NCBI GenBank assembly: GCA_041483135.1
Contig: JBGPFE010000009.1
Location: 57,182 to 121,181, forward strand
Direction: 5' to 3'
Length of the DNA stretch: 64,000 nucleotides
From: PALSA-1004 sp041483135
GTDB lineage: Bacteria > Pseudomonadota > Gammaproteobacteria > Burkholderiales > SG8-41
The position numbers and the translations under genes were made by a program. This document shows, piece by piece, positions 57,138-64,000 of this stretch (the first letter of the stretch is position 1; each line of letters begins with the position of its first letter). The notes beneath the pieces were generated by a model. The model ran no database searches and was not told where the DNA came from. It saw only the letters and a program-made list of their open reading frames with translations.

Positions 57138-58097
57138 TCAAGCAATTTTAGGCGCTTGCAGACTCTCCTCGGAGCCTCCGACCAGCCCTGCGACAGGCGT
57201 TGCCACCAGGCGTTTCGGCAGCAGCAGCCCCCCCGGTTGCAAAGCGCCCAGCCCCAGGAAACGCCGGTTCTGGTCGTAGAGGCGGACTAATCCAGCATAT
57301 CCCGGAGCCTCAACCCGGCCAGCCTGCCCCATCAGTATGCGCCGCACCAAGTCTGCCGCGAGCACCAATTCAGGTAGCGCCGATACCAAGGCATCGACCG
57401 GTAGTAAGCAGGCGGGCCTTTGCAGCGCTGGCATTGACTCGACCTGCGCTAGCGTTACCGCGTGCTCGAGACTGAATCCGCCTACCGCCGTGCGCCTTAA
57501 GCCCGCCAGCGTGGCCCCGCAGCCGAGTGCGTAGCCGATGTCCTCGGCCAGCACACGGATATAAGTGCCTTTGCTGCAGCGCACGCCGATTTTGAGCCGC
57601 TCCGCGGCAAAATCATGCAAGGTAATGTCATGGATGGTGATACTGCGCGGCTTGCGATCAACCGTCTGCCCAGCGCGTGCATAAGCGTAGAGTGGTTTGC
57701 CGTCGCGCTTGAGCGCGCTATACATCGGCGGAGTTTGCTCGATGTTGCCGACAAAACCGCGTAGCACCGTCTCCACCTGCTCACGCGTGGCAGCAACGGT
57801 CTGCCGCGAGGTCACCTCGCCTTCGGTATCGCCGGTGGCGGTCGTCACGCCCAGCAGGATCTCCGCGTCATAGCTTTTGTCGGCGCCGAAGGTAGCGGTC
57901 GAAAACTTGGTGGCTTCGCCCAGACACACCGGCAGTAAGCCGCTGGCGAGCGGATCGAGCGTGCCGACATGACCGATTTTAGCGGCATTGAACAGCCGCT
58001 TGACGCGCTGGATCGCCGCGTTCGACGTGATACCGATTGGCTTGTCAAGCAACAACACGCCGTCGACCGGCTGGGTGGCGAGAGCAGTCCGCGTCAA
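57138..58097 (-). CDS. truB: tRNA pseudouridine(55) synthase
   Basis: A 319-residue enzyme. The catalytic Asp is in GHVGTLDPLASGLLPVCLGE and the N-terminus has DGVLLLDKPIGITSNAAIQR. The C-terminus carries the PUA-like extension. It makes psi55 in the T-loop of tRNAs. It sits between rbfA and rpsO as in most proteobacteria. Confidence 0.95.
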   Translation of the reverse strand: MTRTALATQPVDGVLLLDKPIGITSNAAIQRVKRLFNAAKIGHVGTLDPLASGLLPVCLGEATKFSTATFGADKSYDAEILLGVTTATGDTEGEVTSRQTVAATREQVETVLRGFVGNIEQTPPMYSALKRDGKPLYAYARAGQTVDRKPRSITIHDITLHDFAAERLKIGVRCSKGTYIRVLAEDIGYALGCGATLAGLRRTAVGGFSLEHAVTLAQVESMPALQRPACLLPVDALVSALPELVLAADLVRRILMGQAGRVEAPGYAGLVRLYDQNRRFLGLGALQPGGLLLPKRLVATPVAGLVGGSEESLQAPKIA

Positions 58098-58116
58098 AAT
58101 TCCGCCCAGGACAGGG

Positions 58117-58494
58117 TCAGCGGCGTTTTTTCTTGCCGCGGACAGCGGTACCCACCGCCTCGTCGATCAACTGCGACAGCCGTATGCCGCGCTCGACCGA
58201 TTCGTCGTAGACGAAATGCAGTTGGGGGACGCCGCGCAACTTGACGCGCTGACCAAGCTCATGCCGCAAGAAACCGGCGGCATGATTGAGACCTGCAGTT
58301 GCCGCTGCAATCTGGTCATCGTCGCCAAGGGTGGTGAAAAAAACTTTAGCATGCGCATAATCGGCACTGACCTCAACGTCGGTCAATGTCACCATGCCGA
58401 CGCGCGGATCCTTGACCTCGAGCCGGATCATGTCCGCGAGCTCACGCTGAATCTGCTCGGCCACGCGCAGCGTGCGTGAATAATCGCGGGGCAT
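58117..58494 (-). CDS. rbfA: Ribosome-binding factor A
   Basis: A 125-residue KH-like protein: RTLRVAEQIQRELADMIRLE, VTLTDVEVSADYAHAKVFFT, LRGVPQLHFVYDESVERGIR. It is required for late 30S maturation and cold adaptation. A 100-bp spacer with microrepeats separates it from infB. Confidence 0.95.
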   Translation of the reverse strand: MPRDYSRTLRVAEQIQRELADMIRLEVKDPRVGMVTLTDVEVSADYAHAKVFFTTLGDDDQIAAATAGLNHAAGFLRHELGQRVKLRGVPQLHFVYDESVERGIRLSQLIDEAVGTAVRGKKKRR

Positions 58495-58505
58495 CGCAAA
58501 TCCAG

Positions 58506-58594
58506 TTTCGAGTTTTGCGTTTAGAGTTTTGAGACGTTAGTTCCGGGCTCTGCTCGTCACCGGATTAACTCGCAACCCGCAACTCCAAACTGCC
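58506..58594. repeat. Inverted pair of heptad arrays between infB and rbfA
   Basis: Left: TTTCGAG, TTTTGCG, TTTAGAG, TTTTGAG (58506-58533). Right: AACTCGC, AACCCGC, AACTCCA, AACTGCC (58567-58594), ending at the infB stop. The arms are roughly complementary. Period 7 in both. Confidence 0.78.
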
Positions 58595-58595
58595 G

Positions 58596-61142
58596 TTACA
58601 AGGTTCTCGCCACTTCGACGACCTCGTAGGCTTCGAGCTGGTCGCCGACCTTGATGTCGTCGAAGTTCTTGACCGACAGACCGCACTCGAAGCCGGCCTT
58701 GACTTCACGCGCATCGTCCTTGAAGCGCTTGAGCGAATCGAGTTCGCCGTCGTGAATCACGACGTTGTCGCGCAACACCCGCACTCTGGCGCTGCGGCGC
58801 ACCAGACCTTCAGTTACGTAGCAGCCTGCGACCGTGCCGACTTTGGAGATCTTGAACACTTGACGCACCTCGACCATGCCGAGCACGCTTTCCTTCTTCT
58901 CGGGTGCCAGCATGCCGGACAGCGCGGCTTTCACTTCATCGACGGCTTCGTAAATGATGTCGTAGTACCGGATATCGACGCCCGAGGATTCGGCAAGCTT
59001 GCGCGCCATCGCGTCGGCGCGCGCGTTGAAACCGATGATCACGGCTTTGGATGCAAGCGCGAGATTAACGTCGGACTCCGTAATGCCGCCGACGCCGCAG
59101 TGCACGATGTTAACCTTGACCTCGTCGGTCGAAAGTTTCGGCAGCGTATGCGACAGCGCCTCATAGGAGCCCTGCACGTCAGACTTGATGATGATCGACA
59201 GCGTCTTCGCCCCCGCCTCGCCGATCTGCTCGAACATGTTCTCGAGCTTGCTCGACTGCTGCTGCGCGAGCTTGACGTCGCGGAATTTGCCCTGCCGGAA
59301 CAGTGCGATTTCGCGTGCCTTGCGTTCGTCGCCAAGCACCAACACTTCGGAACCGGCGGCCGGCACGTCCGACATGCCCTGGATTTCAACCGGGATCGAC
59401 GGCCCGGCGCTGTCGACAGCCTTGCCGTTTTCGTCGAGCATCGCGCGCACCCGTCCGAACACGGCACCCGCCAGCACGACATCACCTCGCTTCAGCGTAC
59501 CCGACTGCACCAGCACGGTTGCGACCGGACCGCGGCCCTTGTCGAGCCGCGCTTCGATCACGATACCCTTCGCCGGTACATCCTTGGCGGCTTTCAGTTC
59601 CAGCACTTCAGCCTGCAACAGCACGCTTTCCAGCAACTGATCGATGCCCTGGCCCGTCTTGGCCGACACCGGTACAAACATGGTGTCGCCGCCCCATTCT
59701 TCAGGCACGACCTCCTGCCCCGCGAGATCCTGCTTGATTCGATCTGGATTCGCTTCCGGCTTGTCGATCTTGTTGAGCGCCACCACCATCGGCACTTTGG
59801 CTGCCTTGGCGTGGTGGATCGCCTCGATGGTCTGCGGCATCACGCCGTCATCCGCCGCCACCACCAGAATCACGAGATCGGTGATTTTCGCACCACGCGC
59901 GCGCATTGCCGTGAATGCCTCGTGGCCCGGCGTATCGAGAAACGTAATCATGCCGCGCGGCGTTTCGACATGGTAAGCGCCAATGTGCTGCGTGATGCCG
60001 CCGGCTTCACCGCTCGCCACGCGCGTGCGGCGTACGTGATCGAGCAGCGACGTCTTGCCGTGATCGACGTGCCCCATCACGGTGACCACCGGCGCGCGCG
60101 GCTCGAGTGTGACCTGCACGGGCGCAGCCGTTTCAGCGAGAAACGCGTCGGGATCGTCGAGCTTGGCACGCACCGGCTTATGCCCCATTTCCTCGACTAC
60201 GATCATCGCGGTTTCCTGGTCCAGGACCTGGTTGATCGTGACCATCGTGCCGAGCTTCATCATCGCCTTGATGACCTCGGCCGCTTTCACCGACATTTTC
60301 TGTGCCAGCGTGGCAACCGTGATCGTCTCGGGCACGCTGATATCGCGCACGATCGGCTCGGTCGGCGCCGCAAACACATGCTCACCGCCCTGAGCCTCCT
60401 CGCCTTCGTGCTTCACGTGACGGTCTTTGCGCGTGCGCCATCCCATGCCGCCGCTCATGTCGCCACGCGTTTTAATAGAGCGACGCTTGACGCTTTCGTC
60501 TCTCCAGACGACTTCCCTGACCGGTTTCTTGGCTTTTTTCTCGGTCTTGGGCTTATCGCCGGGCTTGAGTGCCGGCTTATGCAGCGTGCCTTCCGTAAGC
60601 ACCGCGGTCGCGGGTTTCGCCTCGGCAACCGGGGCCGTCGAGGCTTCGGGCGCCGCCTCTACCGCGGCCGACGCCGCCTCCGCGTCGGCTTTCTTGCGCT
60701 TCTGACGCGTTTGTTTCTGCTGCGCCTCCTCGCTTTGCCGCGCGATCAGTTCGGCCTGCTTTTTCGCCTCCGCTTCACGGATCGCGACTTGCTCGGCATC
60801 GAGCACCGGCGCCTTAGGCTCGGCCGGTGCGGTTTCAGCCGCATCACGTTTGACCAGCACGCGCTTTTTGCGCACTTCGACCTGGATGGTACGCGCCTTG
60901 CCGGTGCCGTCGGATTTCTTGATCTCGGTCGTTTGCTTGCGCGTCAGAGTGATCTTGTTCTTGGCTTCTTTAGCACCGTGCGCATGCCGCAGATAATCGA
61001 GCAGCTGCGTCTTGTCCTTTTCGGTCAGGACGGTATCGTCAGCGAGTTTTTTCTTGACACCGGCAGTCTGCAGCTGTTCCAGCAGCAACTCTACCGGCAA
61101 TCCGAGATCCTTCGCAAATTGTGTGACGTTGATCTGTGCCAT
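58596..61142 (-). CDS. infB: Translation initiation factor IF-2
   Basis: An 848-residue GTPase. The N-terminal IF2_N fold (MAQINVTQFAKDLGLPVELL) is followed by a charged linker rich in Ala/Glu/Lys. The G domain has VTVMGHVDHGKTSLLDHVRR, FLDTPGHEAF and NKIDKPEA, and domains II-IV end at VAEVVEVARTL-like sequence. It places fMet-tRNA on the 30S subunit. It lies 18 bp after nusA in the nusA operon. Confidence 0.96.
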   Translation of the reverse strand: MAQINVTQFAKDLGLPVELLLEQLQTAGVKKKLADDTVLTEKDKTQLLDYLRHAHGAKEAKNKITLTRKQTTEIKKSDGTGKARTIQVEVRKKRVLVKRDAAETAPAEPKAPVLDAEQVAIREAEAKKQAELIARQSEEAQQKQTRQKRKKADAEAASAAVEAAPEASTAPVAEAKPATAVLTEGTLHKPALKPGDKPKTEKKAKKPVREVVWRDESVKRRSIKTRGDMSGGMGWRTRKDRHVKHEGEEAQGGEHVFAAPTEPIVRDISVPETITVATLAQKMSVKAAEVIKAMMKLGTMVTINQVLDQETAMIVVEEMGHKPVRAKLDDPDAFLAETAAPVQVTLEPRAPVVTVMGHVDHGKTSLLDHVRRTRVASGEAGGITQHIGAYHVETPRGMITFLDTPGHEAFTAMRARGAKITDLVILVVAADDGVMPQTIEAIHHAKAAKVPMVVALNKIDKPEANPDRIKQDLAGQEVVPEEWGGDTMFVPVSAKTGQGIDQLLESVLLQAEVLELKAAKDVPAKGIVIEARLDKGRGPVATVLVQSGTLKRGDVVLAGAVFGRVRAMLDENGKAVDSAGPSIPVEIQGMSDVPAAGSEVLVLGDERKAREIALFRQGKFRDVKLAQQQSSKLENMFEQIGEAGAKTLSIIIKSDVQGSYEALSHTLPKLSTDEVKVNIVHCGVGGITESDVNLALASKAVIIGFNARADAMARKLAESSGVDIRYYDIIYEAVDEVKAALSGMLAPEKKESVLGMVEVRQVFKISKVGTVAGCYVTEGLVRRSARVRVLRDNVVIHDGELDSLKRFKDDAREVKAGFECGLSVKNFDDIKVGDQLEAYEVVEVARTL

Positions 61143-61160
61143 GGTGAACTCCGGGAATAA

Positions 61161-62633
61161 TTATGCGAACCACGGCGCGCGAGCGGTCATGATCAGCTGT
61201 TTGGCACGCTCGGCGTCTATGCCGGTCATTTCGACCAGATCATCCATTGCGAGATCGGCGAGATTTTCTTTCGTGATCACGCCTTTCTCCGCCAGCAGGC
61301 GCGCAGTCTGATTGTCCATGCCCTCGAGGGTCAGCAGATCCTCGACGTCGTGCTCGAGCTTTTCTTCAGTTGCAATTGCCTGTGTCAACAACGCGTTTCG
61401 TGAGCGGCTGCGCAGCTCGTTGACCGTGTCTTCATCGAAAGATTCGATTTCAAGCATCTCGGCGACCGGAACGTATGCAACCTCTTCAAGCGTGCTGAAC
61501 CCTTCCTGCACCAGGATGTCGGCAACCTCCTGGTCGACGTCGAGTTTTTCCATGAACAAATTGCGGACGGTCGCGGATTCTTCCTCGCTTTTCTTCTGCG
61601 ATTCTTCGAGCGTCATCAGGTTGATTTCCCAGCCGGTCAGCTCACTCGCGAGCCGTACGTTCTGGCCGGTACGGCCGATCGCCTGCGCGAGGTTCTCCTC
61701 GTCGACCACGATATCCATGCTGTGCTTTTCCTCATCGACCGTGATCTTGCTCACCTCGGCCGGCGCCAGCGCATTGATCACGAACTGCGCCGGATCGGGC
61801 GACCACAGGATGATATCGATACGCTCGCCGCCCAACTCGGAAGTCACCGCCTGCACGCGCGAACCGCGCATACCCACGCAGGTTCCGATCGGATCGATGC
61901 GGGGATCATTGGATTTCACGGCGATCTTGGCGCGTGAACCCGGATCGCGGGCGGCCGACTTGATTTCAAGCAGGCCGTCTTCGAGCTCCGGAACTTCGAG
62001 TTCGAACAGTTTGACCAGGAACTCCGGCGTGATGCGCGACAAAATGATTTGCGGCCCGCGGCTCACGCGGTCGACCTTCCACAAGAAGGCGCGCACGCGG
62101 TCCCCGGGGCGTAAATTTTCTTTCAGAATCATCTGATCGCGCGGCAACAGCGCTTCCACGCGTCCGGATTCGATGATCGCGTTACCGCGCTCCATGCGCT
62201 TGATGACACCGGTCACCAGATGCTCGTCGCGCGCCAGGAAATCGCTGAGAATCTGCTCGCGCTCGGCGTCGCGAATTTTCTGCACGATTACCTGCTTTGC
62301 CGTCTGCGCGCCGATGCGGCCGAACTCCACCGCCGGCAGCGGCTCCTCGACAAACTGCTCGAGTTGGATGTCAGCATTGCGCTTTTGTGCTTCCGACAGT
62401 GCGATCTGTCGCTCGGGCGCTTCGAGCGCCTCGTCAAGCACTACCTGCCAGCGGCGAAACGACTTGAAATCCCCGGTCGCAGGATCAACCTCGACGCGCA
62501 CGTCGACGTCATCGTGGAAGCGCTTTTTGGTCGCCGACGCGAGCGCGAGTTCGAGCGCACCGATGACGATGTTCTTGTCGACGTTCTTCTCACGCGCCAG
62601 CGCGTCGACCAGCAACAGCAATTCGCGACTCAT
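61161..62633 (-). CDS. nusA: Transcription termination/antitermination factor NusA
   Basis: A 490-residue protein. The N-terminal RNAP-binding domain is followed by S1 (KQVIVQKIRDAEREQILSDF onwards), two KH domains (GTCVGMRGSRVQAVTSELGG; ENLAQAIGRTGQNVRLASEL) and two C-terminal acidic helical repeats (GFSTLEEVAYVPVAEMLEIE; KENLADLAMDDLVEMTGIDA). It modulates pausing, termination and rrn antitermination. It starts 9 bp after rimP. Confidence 0.96.
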   Translation of the reverse strand: MSRELLLLVDALAREKNVDKNIVIGALELALASATKKRFHDDVDVRVEVDPATGDFKSFRRWQVVLDEALEAPERQIALSEAQKRNADIQLEQFVEEPLPAVEFGRIGAQTAKQVIVQKIRDAEREQILSDFLARDEHLVTGVIKRMERGNAIIESGRVEALLPRDQMILKENLRPGDRVRAFLWKVDRVSRGPQIILSRITPEFLVKLFELEVPELEDGLLEIKSAARDPGSRAKIAVKSNDPRIDPIGTCVGMRGSRVQAVTSELGGERIDIILWSPDPAQFVINALAPAEVSKITVDEEKHSMDIVVDEENLAQAIGRTGQNVRLASELTGWEINLMTLEESQKKSEEESATVRNLFMEKLDVDQEVADILVQEGFSTLEEVAYVPVAEMLEIESFDEDTVNELRSRSRNALLTQAIATEEKLEHDVEDLLTLEGMDNQTARLLAEKGVITKENLADLAMDDLVEMTGIDAERAKQLIMTARAPWFA

Positions 62634-62642
62634 TTTCGCCTC

Positions 62643-63071
62643 CTATATATTCGGCACCAGACGCGCTTTTTCGAGATTGCTCAACTCGATGGCAAGCAGC
62701 CGTCCGTCTACATCCAGTTCCACTCTCCCGTCATGCACCGCCCGCAATATGCCGACGAAGTTGCGCTGCCCATCCAGCGCCACGCGCAATTTCACCCTTG
62801 CCTTTTCGCCGGCAAAGCGCGCGAAGTCCTGTTCCTTGTGCAACACCCGGTCAAGCCCCGGTGACGAAACCTCGAGCCGGTCGTAATTCACGCCTTCCAC
62901 CGCCAGCACCTGCGACAGGTGATGGCTGATGCGCGCACAGTCATCGACGCTGATGCCGCCGGGCTTATCGACAAATATCCGCAACATGCCGCCGTTGCCC
63001 GCGCGGTCCCAAGCCACCAGTTCATAGCCGAGACCGGTGACGGTGGTTTCGAGTAATTGCCCGAAATCCAT
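62643..63071 (-). CDS. rimP: Ribosome maturation factor RimP
   Basis: A 142-residue protein: LLETTVTGLGYELVAWDRAG, LRIFVDKPGGISVDDCARIS and YDRLEVSSPGLDRVLHKEQD. It aids 30S assembly. First gene of the rimP-nusA-infB-rbfA-truB-rpsO-pnp run. Two hairpins and a T-run lie in its leader. Confidence 0.94.
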   Translation of the reverse strand: MDFGQLLETTVTGLGYELVAWDRAGNGGMLRIFVDKPGGISVDDCARISHHLSQVLAVEGVNYDRLEVSSPGLDRVLHKEQDFARFAGEKARVKLRVALDGQRNFVGILRAVHDGRVELDVDGRLLAIELSNLEKARLVPNI

Positions 63072-63091
63072 GCAAATTCTTCTCTACAAAC

Positions 63092-63143
63092 AAAAAATGG
63101 GCTGAAAGCCCATCGTACAAACCGCAATGGGCCGCGAGCCCAT
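63092..63143 (-). promoter_or_regulatory. Tandem hairpins with T-run in the rimP leader (possible attenuator)
   Basis: On the minus strand the first hairpin ATGGGC/GCCCAT (63143-63127) is followed by a second, ATGGGCT-TTC-AGCCCAT (63113-63097), and then directly by TTTTTG, ending 20 bp before the rimP ATG. The 3' hairpin alone has the form of an intrinsic terminator. Its identical ATGGGC arms could pair with those of the first hairpin, giving alternative folds. Confidence 0.65.
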
Positions 63144-63374
63144 CTCAAAAAGGACAGTAATTTTAACAAACTATCGCCGGATTTGAAAGTGGCAGCGAGG
63201 GCAAAGACCCGGGTTGGCGAGCAACTCAGCGCGACCTGCAGCCGGTCGCGGGCAGGCAAGCCGGCTACCGAGGTGCCAGCTTAACCGGCAGGAAGACAGG
63301 TTCCGCCCCGGACTTGCCGCCACATGGGCCGGCCGCGCCTGGAGCACGATACAAACACAAGGGCATAAAAGCAA

Positions 63375-63404
63375 AAGCCCCGGACTCGTTTGAGTCCGGG
63401 GCTT
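63375..63404 (-). terminator. Terminator of the rrn operon
   Basis: A 13-bp perfect stem (63375-63387 with 63392-63404, 4-nt loop) lies 12 bp after the 5S gene on the minus strand and is followed by TTTTGCTTTTAT. The rest of 63144-63370 shows no gene and should hold the rimP promoter. Confidence 0.88.
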
Positions 63405-63416
63405 GCCTGGATAAGG

Positions 63417-63533
63417 TGCCTAGCAGTGTCCTACTTTCGCACGGGGAATCCGCACTATCATCGGCGCTGAGTCGTTTCACGGCCCTGTTCGGAATGGGAA
63501 GGGGTGGGTCCAACTCGCTATGGCTGCTAAGCA
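63417..63533 (-). rRNA. rrf: 5S ribosomal RNA
   Basis: 117 nt with closing stem TGCTTAGCAG/CTGCTAGGCA and the conserved core CCCATTCCGAACAGGGCCG and GAAACGACTCAGCGCCGATG on the minus strand. Order is 23S-5S, then terminator. Confidence 0.95.
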
Positions 63534-63541
63534 ATTCGGTT

Positions 63542-63576
63542 GTCGGCGCTCAGCCGTCAGCATCCAGCCGTCGGCG
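63542..63576. repeat. Heptad microrepeat array in the 23S-5S spacer
   Basis: Five 7-bp units GTCGGCG, CTCAGCC, GTCAGCA, TCCAGCC, GTCGGCG. The same period as the arrays in other intergenic spacers of this window. Confidence 0.65.
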
Positions 63577-63641
63577 AGAGCCAACCAATACGGAAGAAGT
63601 AAAGAAAGATTCAATTGTTGCGCACTGATGCCTGATAACCT

Positions 63642-64000
63642 TCAAGGTTATAGGATCAAGCCGCACGGGCAATTAGTACTGGTTAGCTAAGACCATTACT
63701 GGCCGTACACACCCAGCCTATCAACGTCCTGGTCTCGGACGACCCTTTAGGGGGATCAAGTCCCCGGGAAGTCTCATCTTAAGGCGAGTTTCCCGCTTAG
63801 ATGCTTTCAGCGGTTATCTCTTCCGCACATAGCTACCCGGCAATACGACTGGCGTCATAACCGGTACACCAGAGGTGCGTCCACTCCGGTCCTCTCGTAC
63901 TAGGAGCAGCCCCCCTCAAACTTCCAACGCCCACGGCAGATAGGGACCAAACTGTCTCACGACGTTTTAAACCCAGCTCACGTACCACTTTAAATGGCGA
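63642..64000 (-). rRNA. rrl: 23S ribosomal RNA, 3' part (continues beyond the window)
   Basis: The minus strand carries the conserved 3' domain of 23S rRNA, including the sarcin-ricin loop region (AGTACGAGAGGACCGGAGTG) and the terminal CCAGTACTAATTGCCCGTGC, then GGCTTGATCC. Its exact 3' end is uncertain by a few bases. The 5' part lies outside the window. Confidence 0.95.

Noticed and set aside
58752..61160. A very long open frame (about 800 codons) opposite infB, and similar long frames opposite the HisD-like, hlyD, guaB and pnp genes
   Set aside because: They are arginine/histidine-rich mirror frames expected in GC-rich DNA. None has a recognisable domain, and the opposite strand encodes well-known proteins.

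Overview
The window looks like chromosomal DNA from a betaproteobacterium (Burkholderiales/Nitrosomonadales-like; rank below class not resolved). The basis is high GC, the rimP-nusA-infB-rbfA-truB-rpsO-pnp order next to an rrn operon, the smpB / ratA-rnfH / DUF4124 / guaB-guaA neighbourhood, and DUF4936, NRDE and YgfZ genes of the type common in that class. Almost all genes in the first 33 kb are on the minus strand.

Layout. 1-3.2 kb: start of a type I secretion (T1SS) ABC transporter and an 888-aa RTX substrate, with a fragment of another RTX gene upstream. 3.7-9.4 kb: a six-gene minus-strand operon (HisD-like dehydrogenase, SDR, ATPase, solute-binding protein, two permeases) that resembles sulfonate uptake plus oxidation. 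9.5-14.4 kb: an island of toxin-antitoxin (TA) genes and gene debris (HicB, truncated HigA-like, RES/Xre, Phd/PIN, AbrB/PIN) punctuated by three copies of the 3' end of hlyD, of which only the last belongs to a complete gene. 14.5-31.8 kb: a second T1SS locus with a 4120-residue lipase-RTX protein, two small envelope proteins, a REP-type (RAYT) transposase element and hlyB. 32.3-33.2 kb: two J-domain-like proteins without HPD, whose promoter shares an operator-like palindrome with hlyB.

33.5-41.3 kb is ordinary chromosome (ygfZ, DUF4936, NRDE, GNAT, an aldolase-SDR fusion coupled to mtnA, fabG-like SDR, an L,D-transpeptidase with an in-frame stop, tadA). 41.4-48.4 kb is a LysR/pirin/isochorismatase/glutathionyl-hydroquinone reductase/DoxX/amidohydrolase/ABM block lying between tadA and guaA. 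A second copy of the last guaA codons at its far edge suggests an island inserted at the guaA 3' end. 48.4-64 kb is core: guaA, guaB, DUF4124, rnfH, ratA, smpB, three tRNAs (His, Arg, Pro), dksA, pnp to rimP, 5S and the 3' part of 23S rRNA.

Functional picture. The left half is devoted to exporting very large calcium-binding proteins and has been repeatedly invaded by TA modules and a RAYT element. The right half is translation, RNA and purine metabolism. Seven intergenic spacers carry short tandem microrepeats, mostly of 7 bp, often as two facing inverted arrays of different sequence at each site; this pattern is one of the more unusual features here.
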